Notes: generated from the letters alone by a model not told the origin. A stretch of 64,000 bases of DNA from Betaproteobacteria bacterium SCN1 (GCA_008923315.1 WBSF01000001.1:62001-126000), one strand, 5' to 3'; numbered from the stretch's first letter, positions 40,316-50,989 are shown. Numbers and translations: made by a program.

Positions 40316-40864
40316 ATGACGGACAAGGTCTACGAACTGCCCATTGCGCCGCATCACGGCGTCGAGCCGCGTCTGGCGCACGGCGTCTGGGTGCATCCCC
40401 GCGCGACCGTAATCGGCGAGGTGACGCTGGGCCGCGACGTTTCGGTCTGGCCCGGCGCGGTGATCCGGGGCGACGTCAACAGCATCGATATCGGCGAGGC
40501 GACCAATATCCAGGACGGCAGCGTGCTGCACGTATCGCACAAAACGCCGGACACGCCACGCGGCGGCCCGCTGGCGATCGGCGAGCGGGTGACGGTCGGT
40601 CACACGGTTATCCTGCATGCCTGCACCATCGAGGACGAATGCCTGATCGGCATGGGTTCGATCATTCTCGACGGCGCGGTGATCCGCAAGCACGTACTGA
40701 TCGGCGCCGGTTCGCTGGTGCCCGAAGGCAAGGTGCTCGAATCCGGCTACCTGTACATTGGCCGGCCGGCCAAACCGATGCGCCTGCTCACCGAGGCGGA
40801 GATCGCCTATTTCAACTACTCGGCCGGGCACTATGTGCAGCTCGCGCAGTCGTACCGGAGCTGA
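40316..40864 (+). CDS. Gamma-class carbonic anhydrase family protein
   Basis: Left-handed beta-helix protein of 182 residues, built of hexapeptide repeats (VWPGAVIRGDVNSIDIGEATNIQDGSVLH and later VTVGHTVILHACTIEDECLIGMGSIILDGAV). The histidines of VLHVSH and GHTVILHAC are in position to bind the metal of gamma carbonic anhydrases. Many such proteins lack tested activity, so the reaction is inferred. It leads a plus-strand run with a TlpA-like gene and a small lipoprotein. Confidence 0.88.
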   Translation: MTDKVYELPIAPHHGVEPRLAHGVWVHPRATVIGEVTLGRDVSVWPGAVIRGDVNSIDIGEATNIQDGSVLHVSHKTPDTPRGGPLAIGERVTVGHTVILHACTIEDECLIGMGSIILDGAVIRKHVLIGAGSLVPEGKVLESGYLYIGRPAKPMRLLTEAEIAYFNYSAGHYVQLAQSYRS

Positions 40865-40878
40865 CCCAGCTTCTCTCC

Positions 40879-41391
40879 ATGTCGCAAGGAACCGCCGTGA
40901 AAGCCGCCAAACCCCTTTTGATTGCCGTCGCCGCCCTGGCGTTGCTGGGCGCGCTCGCCTACGCCCTGATGGACAGGCCGCGCGCACCCGTTTCCACTTT
41001 CACCACGCTCGACGGGCGCACGATCACGCTCGAACAGATGCAGGGCAAGATGGTGCTGGTCAATTTCTGGGCGACCTCCTGCCCGGGCTGCGTGAAAGAG
41101 ATGCCGCACCTGATCGAGACCTACAACCATTACCGGGACAAGGGGTTCGAGGTCGTGGCCGTGGCGATGAGCTATGACCCGCCCAATTACGTCGCGAATT
41201 TCGTCCAGACCCGCCAATTGCCCTTCCCGGTCGCACTGGACGTGGACGGCTCGCATGCGCGTGCCTTCGGCGACGTGCAGCTCACGCCGACCAGCTTCCT
41301 CATCGGCAAGGACGGCCATATCCTCGAACAGACGCTCGGCGAGATCGATTTCGACAAGCTCCAGGCGCAGCTCGACAAGGCGCTGTCGTGA
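40879..41391 (+). CDS. TlpA/ResA-type membrane-anchored thioredoxin
   Basis: 170 residues with an N-terminal membrane anchor (about 12-30) and a periplasmic thioredoxin fold. The active site is SCPGC in NFWATSCPGCVKEMP, followed by TPTSFLIGKDGHI with the cis-proline. Similar proteins reduce cytochrome c apoproteins or other thiol partners, but the CPGC dipeptide and lack of cytochrome genes here leave the partner unknown. It lies 14 bases after the carbonic anhydrase gene and overlaps the next gene (GTGA). Confidence 0.88.
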   Translation: MSQGTAVKAAKPLLIAVAALALLGALAYALMDRPRAPVSTFTTLDGRTITLEQMQGKMVLVNFWATSCPGCVKEMPHLIETYNHYRDKGFEVVAVAMSYDPPNYVANFVQTRQLPFPVALDVDGSHARAFGDVQLTPTSFLIGKDGHILEQTLGEIDFDKLQAQLDKALS

Positions 41392-41627
41392 CACGTCTCG
41401 CGCTTGCCGTGTTCTGCGCAGCGCTGGCGGGGTGCAGCGTACCCGCGCCGCAGTCTCCGCAGCCCCCGAAGAAGGTTGCGCCGGCGGGCCCGCCGCCGCC
41501 GCCCATGCCGGCCGAGGGCCCGCGCATGTGCACGGCCGACGTGAAACTTTGTCCGGACGGTTCGGCCGTCAGCCGGAACGGCGCCAACGACTGCGCGTTC
41601 GATCCATGCCCGGCTGCCCGGGAGTAG
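41388..41627 (+). CDS. Small cysteine-rich lipoprotein
   Basis: 79 residues from GTG 41388, overlapping the TlpA-like stop codon. A lipoprotein signal (LAGCSVP, Cys 16) is followed by a proline-rich linker and a C-terminal motif of the CTADVKLCPDGSAV...CAFDPCP type. This cysteine pattern with PDGS occurs in other small bacterial exported proteins; I do not recognise a function. Its coupling to a thioredoxin-like gene suggests that disulfides matter, which is inference. Confidence 0.7.
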   Translation: MTRLALAVFCAALAGCSVPAPQSPQPPKKVAPAGPPPPPMPAEGPRMCTADVKLCPDGSAVSRNGANDCAFDPCPAARE

Positions 41628-41670
41628 GCTTTCGGTTTCCCCTTTTCGTTTCGTCGTTTGATTCACAGCC

Positions 41671-43335
<1,665 letters not shown>

Positions 43336-44742
43336 ACACGGGCGTGCCCGTGCCGGCGGATACCTGCGCGGCGGTCCGTTTGTTGCCGGGCTGGCTGCCC
43401 TGCTCGTCGTGTGGGGCGTGTTGCAGTCCATCGTCTGGCTGGAACAGGCGCGCCGTCATCAGGCCGAGCGTGCCGTGCTCCAGGCCGAAGCCGCCACGGT
43501 ACGTGCGCGGCTCGAATCCGAACTGAATGCGACCCTGTCGCTCACCCTGGGGCTATCCAGTTTCGTGCTGGCCAATCCGGCGTTTTCCGAACAGGCCATG
43601 GCGCAGGTCGCGGCCTCTCTGATCCGGGTGCAGCCGGCGATCCGCAGTGTGGCGCTCGCGCCCGACAATGTCATCCGCTACATCTACCCGCGTGCCGGCA
43701 ACGAAAAGGCGCTGGGCCTGCGCTACCTCGATACGCCGGCGCAGCGCGACGCCGTGCTGCGCCTGATGCGCGAACAGCGGCCCGTGATTGCCGGCCCGAT
43801 CGAGCTGGTGCAGGGCGGCCTCGGTCTCGTCAACCGTATTCCCGTACTGTTTACCCGGCGCGATGGCGGGACCCGCTACTGGGGGCTGGCTGCAGTGGCG
43901 ATCGACCCGCAGCCGGTTTTCGCGCGTGCGGGGCTGGGCGAGGGCGGCGAGCACAACGGCATGCGGTTCGCGCTGCGCGGCAAGGACGGCCTCGGCGCAA
44001 GCGGCGCCGTTTTTCTGGGAGACGGGGCCTTGTTCGACGATCCGTCCGCCGTGGCCATGGATGTCATCATTCCGGGCGGCAGCTGGCAGCTCGCGGTGCG
44101 GGCCTCGATGCCGGAAACCGGCTACGGGCTGGGCGTGCAGGTTCTGATTGCGGCGATGGCGCTGGTCGCGGGGGCGCTGGTGGCGTATTCGCTGTCGGCC
44201 CACCAGCGTCTGCGCGGCATGGCGATGACCGATCAGCTCACCGGACTGGCCAACCGCCATCAATTCAATCTGCGCGGCCAGGACATGTTTGCCCTGGCCA
44301 AACGCAGCAAACGCCCGTTGACCCTGCTCAACATCGACATCGACAATTTCAAGTCGATCAACGACACCTTCGGCCACGCCGGGGGCGATGCCGTGCTGCT
44401 GCAGGTGGCGCAGGCCCTGAAGAGCTGCTGTCGCGAAACCGACCTCATCGCCCGGGTGGGGGGCGACGAATTCCTGCTGTTGCTGCCCGATACCGCCGCC
44501 GGTCTTGCGCTCGATGCGTTGCTGCGGCGGCTGCGTGCCGCCGTCCATGCCGCATTGCCGGACGTCGATACGTCGGCCCGGCCCGGCATCAGCATTGGTG
44601 TGGCCGCGTGTTCCTCGGCTACGCCCACGCTGGAAGCCCTGATGCGGCAGGCGGACGAAATCATGTACCGTGCCAAGGGCACCCAGCCGGGCCTCGATCT
44701 CGGCTGATACGCCGCGTGGCGAGCGGTTCGAGGCCGTTCGGC

Positions 44743-44967
44743 CTAGTAATGCGGCGGAATTTCCTCGCGCGGATTGCGTCCTTGCCCTTCCACGCCGGAG
44801 GCTTCCTGAATCAGGCGGTGCAGCATGCGCAGCTGGTCCTGCAGCAGATCGAGTTGCGCCTGTTGGCGGAATACCGTCTGGTTGAGCGTGTCGATCAGAT
44901 CTTCGGCGAAGGCGAGCTTTGTCTCCAGTTCGGTCAGGCGGGATTCGACGTGGGGGATATCGGTCAT
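44743..44967 (-). CDS. slyX: SlyX family protein
   Basis: 74-residue coiled-coil protein of unknown role. RLTELETKLAFAEDLIDTLNQTVFRQQAQLDLL forms a long amphipathic helix, and the C-terminus PREEIPPHY matches the family ending. ATG 44967 overlaps the stop of the tlpA gene (ATGA), so the two form a small operon. The gene faces the GGDEF gene across 35 bases. Confidence 0.88.
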   Translation of the reverse strand: MTDIPHVESRLTELETKLAFAEDLIDTLNQTVFRQQAQLDLLQDQLRMLHRLIQEASGVEGQGRNPREEIPPHY

Positions 44968-45500
44968 GGCGCAGCGCTTTTTTCCAGCAGGGGGGTGACG
45001 AGTTTTACCAGCCGCGGGTAATGCACCTGTCCGCCGATACGGTGGCGGATATTGCCGTCGGCGTCGAGAATGAACGAAGTCGGTACGCTCGTTACGTTGC
45101 CGAATGCCGCAGCCACGCTCGCGTTGGTCGGTGCGGCCATGAAATCGTATCCCTTGTCGCGCATCCAGGCGCCGATCTTTTCCGGCGGGTCGTCCACGCT
45201 GATCGATACCACCTCGAAGCCGCGGTTGCGGTAATCCTTCCAGAAATCGTCGATCACCGGTTTTTCCTTGCGGCAGTAGGGACACCAGGTCGCCCAGAAA
45301 TTCACCAGCACAACCTTGCCGCGGAGGTCGTGGCCGGTCAGTGCGCGGCCGTCGGTCAGCGTCACGCCCCATGGCGGCGTCGGCTGGTCCTCGTCGCTCA
45401 CGTCGGCCGGCGGACGGAACCACAGCCATGCGATCAAACCCAGTAGAATCAGGGTCAGTGGGCTGGGTGTCCACTTCTTCAATAGGGCGCGCTTATCCAT
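44964..45500 (-). CDS. TlpA family disulfide reductase
   Basis: 178 residues with an N-terminal membrane anchor (about 15-30) and a thioredoxin fold. The active site is WCPYC in NFWATWCPYCRKEKP, followed by VPTSFILDADGNI with the cis-proline. It is a second TlpA-like protein in the window, distinct from that at 40879 (CPYC against CPGC). Its ATG (45500) overlaps the ATG of divergent hemJ (45499) within one CATG, so neither gene has an upstream non-coding region. Confidence 0.9.
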   Translation of the reverse strand: MDKRALLKKWTPSPLTLILLGLIAWLWFRPPADVSDEDQPTPPWGVTLTDGRALTGHDLRGKVVLVNFWATWCPYCRKEKPVIDDFWKDYRNRGFEVVSISVDDPPEKIGAWMRDKGYDFMAAPTNASVAAAFGNVTSVPTSFILDADGNIRHRIGGQVHYPRLVKLVTPLLEKSAAP

Positions 45501-45912
45501 GCTGTGGCTGAAATCGTTTCATATCGTGATGGTGGTGAGCTGGTTCGCCGGGCTGTTCTACCTGCCGCGTATCTTCGTCAACCTGGCGATGGAAACGAAC
45601 GAAGCTGCCTATGCCCGCCTGCTGCTCATGGCGGGCAAATTGTATCGGTTCGTCACCCCCATCATGTGGCTCACGCTCGCCACCGGCCTCTGGCTGTGGC
45701 TCGCCTATTTTCCGCTGTCGATGAACTGGATGTGGGCCAAGCTCGCGCTCGTCGCCGGGCTGATCGGTTATCACCATGTCTGCAAACGCCGCCTGCGCGA
45801 CTTCGAAGCCAGACAGAACAGCAAAACCCATGTCTGGTTCCGCTGGTTCAACGAAATTCCCGTGATCGTACTGCTGGCGGTTGTGCTGCTGGTGGTGCTG
45901 AAACCTTTCTGA
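45499..45912 (+). CDS. hemJ: HemJ-type protoporphyrinogen IX oxidase (CopD family membrane protein)
   Basis: Membrane protein that oxidises protoporphyrinogen IX to protoporphyrin IX in haem synthesis. The 137 residues have four hydrophobic segments. The conserved LKSFHIVMVVSWFAGLFYLPRI start, the later KLALVAGLIGYHH stretch and a C-terminal FNEIPVIVLLAVVLLVV with KPF match HemJ. It would complete the step after HemF, which is encoded at 2774. A ribosome site is weak (AGGG 11 bases upstream), and the gene starts back to back with tlpA. Confidence 0.85.
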   Translation: MLWLKSFHIVMVVSWFAGLFYLPRIFVNLAMETNEAAYARLLLMAGKLYRFVTPIMWLTLATGLWLWLAYFPLSMNWMWAKLALVAGLIGYHHVCKRRLRDFEARQNSKTHVWFRWFNEIPVIVLLAVVLLVVLKPF

Positions 45913-45922
45913 CCGAACTGAA

Positions 45923-47182
45923 TTGAAACCCGATCCCCGCCGCTCCCGTGCGCCGCAGGTCCGTTCCCCGCGCGACGCGCAGCCCCGGGGCGAACGACGC
46001 GAGCCACCCCCGCAGCCCGCCACGCATTTCGCCACCTGCCCGCGCGGGCTCGAAGCGCTGCTGGTCGACGAACTTGCCGCCGCTGGCGCCACCGTCGTCC
46101 GGCAACTGCCCGCCGGCGTGCTGTTCATGGCGGACGCCGCCGCCGAAATGCGTGCCAACCTCACCTCGCGCATCGCCACCCGCATCCTGCGCAAGGTCGG
46201 CTACACGCGCTATCGCAAGGAAGAACATATCTACCGCGCCGCACTCGACCTGCCCTGGCCGGACTGGTTCGATGTGAAGAAGACCATTGCCGTCAAAGTC
46301 GGCGCGCAGAACGCGCCGCTGAAAAGCCTCAACTTCATCACGCTCAAGATCAAGGATGCGATCTGCGACCGCTTCCGCGAAGAAACCCGCGCACGGCCCA
46401 GCGTCGACACCGAATCGCCCGACGTGCCGATCTACGCCTTCCTCACGCAGGACGCTGCCACCTTCTACCTCGACACCAGTGGCGAGCCCCTCTTCAAGCG
46501 CGGCTTCAAGACCGAGGCCAGCGCCGCCTCGATCAAGGAAAACCTCGCCGCCGGCCTCGTCCTGCTGTCCGGCTGGGAACCCGGCACGCCGCTCTTGGAC
46601 CCCATGTGCGGCGCCGGCACCCTCCTGCTCGAAGCCGCCGACATCGCCCTGAACCGCGCGCCCGGCCGCGCGCGCCACTTCGCTTTCGAGCACTATCGCG
46701 ACTTCGACGCCGCGCTGTGGCAGCGCATTAAAACCGAGGAAAAGGCGAAGGAAAAACCGCTGAAAACCCTGCCGTTGTTCGGCGCCGACCACGATCGCTG
46801 GGTGCTCGACAAGGCCCACAACAACCTCGCCGCGGCCGGCTACGCCGACGCCATCGAACTGAAAGTGTCCGACGCGCTCGACCTCGATCCGCCCACTCCC
46901 GTCGGCACCCTCATCACAAATCCGCCCTACGGCGAACGCATCGGTGACACCGACGACCTCGCCGACTGGTATCCGTTGCTGGGCGACTGGCTCAAGCAGC
47001 ATTTCAGCGGCTGGGATGCCTGGATCATCTCCGGCGACCCGCTGCTGCCCAAGGCGATCGGGTTGAAGGCGAGCCGCCGCATCCCGCTGTTCAACGGGCA
47101 GATCGAGACGCGATTCTTGCAGTACAAGATGATTGCGGGGGCGATGAAGGCGAAAAAACCAGATACCGGTAGCGCCGGGTAA
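45923..47182 (+). CDS. THUMP-domain class I RNA methyltransferase (RlmL-like)
   Basis: SAM-dependent rRNA methyltransferase. The 419 residues have a basic N-terminal tail, a THUMP domain (about 60-165, with LRKVGYTRYRKEEHIYRAAL and IKDAICDRFREET), and a methyltransferase domain with LLDPMCGAGTLLLEAADIALN and the catalytic NPPYGERIG. It corresponds to the N-terminal (guanine-N2) half of RlmKL of gammaproteobacteria; the RlmK half is not fused here. The apparent start is TTG 45923, 10 bases after hemJ. Confidence 0.88.
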   Translation: MKPDPRRSRAPQVRSPRDAQPRGERREPPPQPATHFATCPRGLEALLVDELAAAGATVVRQLPAGVLFMADAAAEMRANLTSRIATRILRKVGYTRYRKEEHIYRAALDLPWPDWFDVKKTIAVKVGAQNAPLKSLNFITLKIKDAICDRFREETRARPSVDTESPDVPIYAFLTQDAATFYLDTSGEPLFKRGFKTEASAASIKENLAAGLVLLSGWEPGTPLLDPMCGAGTLLLEAADIALNRAPGRARHFAFEHYRDFDAALWQRIKTEEKAKEKPLKTLPLFGADHDRWVLDKAHNNLAAAGYADAIELKVSDALDLDPPTPVGTLITNPPYGERIGDTDDLADWYPLLGDWLKQHFSGWDAWIISGDPLLPKAIGLKASRRIPLFNGQIETRFLQYKMIAGAMKAKKPDTGSAG

Positions 47183-47223
47183 CCGGGATGAGGCAGGGCT
47201 TGCCGTCCCGTATACCCTGTGTA

Positions 47224-47241
47224 AACTAACCATAGTTAGTT
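47224..47241 (+). promoter_or_regulatory. Palindromic operator of the toxin-antitoxin pair
   Basis: AACTAAC and GTTAGTT flank CATA, a perfect 7-base inverted repeat 15 bases before the antitoxin start. It overlaps a plausible promoter (TTGCCG at 47200-47205 and TAAACT at 47222-47227). Phd/YefM-type antitoxins usually bind such palindromes to repress their own operon. Confidence 0.6.
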
Positions 47242-47256
47242 CAATGCGAGGTCGTC

Positions 47257-47505
47257 ATGCTGACCGTCAACATCCACGAAGCCAAAACCCAGCTCTCCAA
47301 GCTGGTCGAGCAGGCTGCCCAAGGGGAATCCTTCATCATCGCCAAGGCAGGCAAGCCCATGGTCAAGGTCGTACCGCTTGCGCCCGCCGAAGCGGGAACT
47401 GCCAGTCGCCTGGGTTTCATGGCCGGCGAATTTTCTGTACCGGAAGATTTCGACCAGATGGGCAGTGGTGAGATCGAACATCTGTTCGCAGGCAGCAAGG
47501 CTTGA
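47257..47505 (+). CDS. Phd/YefM-type antitoxin
   Basis: 82-residue antitoxin of a type II module. The N-terminal MLTVNIHEAKTQLSKLVEQAAQGE and FIIAKAGKPMVKVVPL is the classic Phd/YefM DNA-binding domain; the acidic C-terminal tail (VPEDFDQMGSGEIEHLF) would wrap and block the toxin. Its stop overlaps the toxin start (TTGA). A palindrome upstream is a likely operator. Confidence 0.93.
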   Translation: MLTVNIHEAKTQLSKLVEQAAQGESFIIAKAGKPMVKVVPLAPAEAGTASRLGFMAGEFSVPEDFDQMGSGEIEHLFAGSKA

Positions 47506-47888
47506 ACCTCCTGCTCGATACCCATCTGCTGCTGTGGGCGGCGAGCGAGCCGGAGCGGTTGTCGGCCAAGGCGCGGGCGCTGCTGCTCGACCCCGCCAAC
47601 CACCTTGTTTTCAGTGCCGCCAGCATGTGGGAGATCAGCATCAAGAACGGGCTCGACCGCGCGGATTTCAATGTCGATCCGCGCCGACTGTGGCGCATGC
47701 TACTGGTGAGCGGCTATCGCGAACTGTCTGTCACCAGCGAACACGCCGTCGCAGTGAACGAGTTGCCAAGCCTGCATAAAGACCCGTTCGACCGGATCCT
47801 TGTCGCGCAAGCACGGGTGGAAGGTTTGACGTTGCTGACCGTGGACAAGGCCGTGGCGAAGTATGGCGATGGGGTGAGGAGGGTGTGA
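47502..47888 (+). CDS. vapC: VapC-type PIN-domain ribonuclease toxin
   Basis: 128 residues beginning MNLLLDTHLLLWAASEP, the PIN signature with the first acidic residue, followed by SAASMWEISIK and KDPFDRILVAQARVEGLTLLTVDK with the remaining acidic residues. Family members cleave RNA, often initiator tRNA or rRNA. The paired Phd-type antitoxin upstream supports a toxin-antitoxin role. The start is TTG 47502, overlapping the antitoxin stop. Confidence 0.92.
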   Translation: MNLLLDTHLLLWAASEPERLSAKARALLLDPANHLVFSAASMWEISIKNGLDRADFNVDPRRLWRMLLVSGYRELSVTSEHAVAVNELPSLHKDPFDRILVAQARVEGLTLLTVDKAVAKYGDGVRRV

Positions 47889-47950
47889 GTCGGGTAGGTT
47901 GAATATGTTTTTGAAATCTACAGTCCAAAGGTTGTGATCTAAGGACCGAG

Positions 47951-48781
47951 ATGTACAGAGTTTTCGTGGACACAATGATTTTTCGTTATGCGGCGGAAGT
48001 AAAAGTTAGTTACGCTGCAAAGACTGTTATGGGCTACGTAAAAAGCCCAAATTACCCCGAGGAAAAATCAAAATTCATTATTCACGAAAGCAGAATCAAG
48101 GCACGTCGCAAGACCGATGCGGCGCTTGAAAGTGAGATGGGATACATCAAGCTCATTGCCGATCATGCCAGTAAAAAAACTCTTGAGTTGGTTTATTCGC
48201 ATGAAGTCGACCTTGAGTTGTTGTTTCAGCCTTTGGTTGATTATTATCCAGGACGCTTATACGGGGCTCCTCTATCGCGTATGCAGTCTCCGCTGCAGAA
48301 ACCGTATCAGCTAAATGATGTGGAGGGGCCGCTTTCAAATATTCAACAGCCATATTCGGTAATGAATGATTGGGAGTTTCGCCATGTGTTGAGTCTCCCG
48401 CATCTGGAGGATGTTCTTCGGCGTTTTTTGCTACTGTTGCCTGAAGGTGGATTTTTGTATCAATTGGACTTCAGACATCTGCTCGCGGAGTTGAGAGAGT
48501 CGGAAACCATTCCTAATGCCGCCTCTTTGTTAATGCCTTTGTTGGAGGGTATTAGCGCACCCCGATATAGGGAAATTTGTAGGAAGCTGAATGTACAGAA
48601 ATGCCCAAACAGCCATATGGATGCGTATCACATATGGACTGCTGAGACTGAAAATTGTGACTGCTTTCTGACAACTGAATCAAAGCTTCTGGCTCTTGAT
48701 GGGCGAGGCAAGCTAAGGATAGTAAGCCCAACTGAACTGGTTGCCTTACTTGGCACAGCGGTGACTACGGATCAGACTTAA
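47951..48781 (+). CDS. AT-rich PIN-like domain protein, unrecognised family
   Basis: 276 residues that I do not recognise as a named family. The N-terminus YRVFVDTMIFRYA (Asp 7) and the C-terminal DAYHIWTAETENCDCFLTTESKLL (Asp 224 and Asp 237) look like the first and last strands of a PIN nuclease fold, with a long insertion between them (about 30-210). Acidic residues are spaced as in PIN enzymes but the middle is divergent. Base composition (roughly 40-45% G+C by eye) and codon use differ sharply from the flanking genes, a sign of recent transfer. AAGGA lies 5 bases upstream. Its stop codon overlaps that of pilU on the other strand. Confidence 0.65.
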   Translation: MYRVFVDTMIFRYAAEVKVSYAAKTVMGYVKSPNYPEEKSKFIIHESRIKARRKTDAALESEMGYIKLIADHASKKTLELVYSHEVDLELLFQPLVDYYPGRLYGAPLSRMQSPLQKPYQLNDVEGPLSNIQQPYSVMNDWEFRHVLSLPHLEDVLRRFLLLLPEGGFLYQLDFRHLLAELRESETIPNAASLLMPLLEGISAPRYREICRKLNVQKCPNSHMDAYHIWTAETENCDCFLTTESKLLALDGRGKLRIVSPTELVALLGTAVTTDQT

Positions 48782-49905
48782 ACAATATCGAGGTGATCCA
48801 ACCCTGCCATCATGTCGCGCCCCTTGGCTTCCTGGCCGTGCAGCTTGATCTTCAGGCGCAGGTCGTTGAGGCTGTCGGCGTTGCGTAGCGCGTCCTCGTA
48901 GGAAATCATGCCGGCCTCGTAGAGGTCGAACAGGGCCTGGTCGAAAGTCTGCATGCCGAGTTCGCGCGACTTGGACATGATCTCCTTGATCTCGTGGACG
49001 TGCCCCTTGAAGATGAGGTCGGCGATGAGCGGCGAGTTGAGCAGGATTTCGACCGCGGCCACGCGGCCGGGCTGACCCTTGCGCGGAATGAGACGCTGCG
49101 AGATGAAGGACTTGAGGTTGAGCGACAGGTCCATCAGCAGCTGGTCGCGCTTTTCCTCGGGGAAGAAGTTGATGATGCGGTCGAGTGCCTGGTTGGCGCT
49201 GTTGGCGTGCAGGGTCGAGAGGCACAGATGGCCGGTTTCGGCGAAGGCGATGGCGTATTCCATGGTGTCGCGGTCGCGGATTTCGCCGATGAGGATGACG
49301 TCGGGCGCCTGGCGCAGGGTGTTTTTCAGCGCGGAGAACCAGTTGTCGGTGTCGATGCCGACTTCGCGCTGGGTGATGATCGATTTGCGGTGCTCGTGCA
49401 CGTATTCGATCGGGTCTTCGACGGTGATGATGTGGCCGGCGTCGTTCTCGTTGCGGTAGCCGACCATCGCCGCCAGCGAGGTCGATTTGCCGGTGCCGGT
49501 GCCGCCGACGAAAATGACCAGGCCGCGCTTGATCATCGCCACGTCTTTCAGGATCGGTGGCAGGTTCAGTTCTTCCAGCTTGGGAATCCGGGTGTTGATG
49601 GTCCGCATCACGACGCCGATGCGGCCCTGCTGCACGAAGACGTTGACACGGAAGCGGCCGATCTCGGGCGGGCTGATCGCGAAGTTGGATTCGTTGGTGG
49701 CCTCGAAGTCGTTCCATTGGCGCTCGTTCATGATCGAGCGCGCCAGTTCCTGTGTGTGGGCAGGGGTCAGGCTCTGGTTCGACACCGGGGTGACCTTGCC
49801 GTCGACCTTGATCGCGGGCGGAAAACCGGCAGTGATGAAAAGGTCGGACGCGTTCTTCGCCAGCATGAGGCGGAGCAGGTCGTGGACGGTTTTCTCGGCG
49901 TTCAT
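48778..49905 (-). CDS. pilU: PilT-like accessory retraction ATPase PilU
   Basis: Hexameric ATPase that works with PilT to retract type IV pili. The 375 residues from ATG 49905 include the N-terminal domain SDLFITAGFPPAIKVDGKV, Walker A GGTGTGKSTSL, Walker B ILIGEIRDRDTM, the His box HLCLSTLHANSANQALDRIINFF and the long C-terminal tail typical of PilU. It follows pilT by 40 bases. The upstream open codons overlap pilT and are not used. Confidence 0.96.
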   Translation of the reverse strand: MNAEKTVHDLLRLMLAKNASDLFITAGFPPAIKVDGKVTPVSNQSLTPAHTQELARSIMNERQWNDFEATNESNFAISPPEIGRFRVNVFVQQGRIGVVMRTINTRIPKLEELNLPPILKDVAMIKRGLVIFVGGTGTGKSTSLAAMVGYRNENDAGHIITVEDPIEYVHEHRKSIITQREVGIDTDNWFSALKNTLRQAPDVILIGEIRDRDTMEYAIAFAETGHLCLSTLHANSANQALDRIINFFPEEKRDQLLMDLSLNLKSFISQRLIPRKGQPGRVAAVEILLNSPLIADLIFKGHVHEIKEIMSKSRELGMQTFDQALFDLYEAGMISYEDALRNADSLNDLRLKIKLHGQEAKGRDMMAGLDHLDIV

Positions 49906-49945
49906 CGGGGTTCCTCGCTCTATCCGGTGCGTTAGAAGGCTGGTT

Positions 49946-50989
49946 TCAGCCGAAGAACGCATCCTTGTTCTGCGCCGCGTTGCGCGCGACCGCGCTGGCG
50001 ACGACGTTGCGCCGGACCAGATCCTGCAGGCACTGGTCGAGCGTCTGCATGCCGAGGTTGCCCCCGGTCTGGATGGAAGAATACATCTGCGCAACCTTGT
50101 TTTCGCGGATCAGGTTGCGGATGGCGGGGGTGCCGATCATGATCTCGTGCGCGGCGACGCGGCCGGTACCGTCCTTGGTCTTGAGCAGCGTCTGCGAGAT
50201 GACCGCGCGCAGCGATTCGGACAACATCGAGCGGACCATTTCCTTTTCCGCGGCGGGAAACACGTCGACCACGCGGTCGATGGTCTTGGCCGCCGACGAG
50301 GTGTGCAGGGTGCCGAACACCAGGTGGCCGGTTTCGGCGGCAGTGAGCGCGAGGCGGATGGTTTCGAGGTCGCGCAATTCGCCGACGAGGATCACGTCCG
50401 GGTCTTCCCGCAGCGCGGAGCGCAGGGCGTTGTTGAACGAGAGGGTGTGCGGGCCGACTTCGCGCTGGTTGATCAGGCATTTTTTCGACTGGTGCACGAA
50501 TTCGATCGGGTCTTCGACGGTGAGGATGTGCGAATACTGGTTTTCGTTGATGTAGTCCATCATCGCCGCCAGCGTGGTCGATTTGCCCGAACCGGTGGGG
50601 CCGGTGACGAGCACGATGCCGCGCGGCTGGTCGGAGATTTCCTTGAAGATGGGCGGGCAGTTCAGTTCTTCCAGCGTCAGCACCTTGGACGGAATCGTCC
50701 GGAACACGGCACCGGCGCCGTACTGCTGGTTGAAGGCGTTGACGCGGAAACGGGCCAGCGAGGGAATCTCGAACGAGAAGTCGATCTCCAGCGTTTCCTC
50801 GTACACCTTGCGCTGGCTGTCGTTCATGATGTCGTACACCATGCGGTGTACGTCCTTGTGCTCCATCGGCGGCAGGTTGATCCGGCGGATGTCGCCGTTC
50901 ACACGGATCATCGGCGGCAGACTGGAAGACAGGTGCAGGTCGGACGCCTTGTTCTTGACGGCAAAAGCGAGCAGTTCGGAAATATCCAC
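49946..50989 (-). CDS. pilT: Type IV pilus retraction ATPase PilT
   Basis: Powers pilus retraction and twitching motility. The 347 residues from GTG 50989 match PilT length. They include SDLHLSSSLPPMIRVNGDIRRI, Walker A GPTGSGKSTTL, Walker B ILVGELRDLETIRLALTAAETGH and the AIRNLIRE stretch. GTG is preferred because it follows a GAGG ribosome site and gives the family N-terminus (MDISELLAFAVKNKASDLHL). It diverges from the yggS run across 42 bases. Confidence 0.97.
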   Translation of the reverse strand: MDISELLAFAVKNKASDLHLSSSLPPMIRVNGDIRRINLPPMEHKDVHRMVYDIMNDSQRKVYEETLEIDFSFEIPSLARFRVNAFNQQYGAGAVFRTIPSKVLTLEELNCPPIFKEISDQPRGIVLVTGPTGSGKSTTLAAMMDYINENQYSHILTVEDPIEFVHQSKKCLINQREVGPHTLSFNNALRSALREDPDVILVGELRDLETIRLALTAAETGHLVFGTLHTSSAAKTIDRVVDVFPAAEKEMVRSMLSESLRAVISQTLLKTKDGTGRVAAHEIMIGTPAIRNLIRENKVAQMYSSIQTGGNLGMQTLDQCLQDLVRRNVVASAVARNAAQNKDAFFG

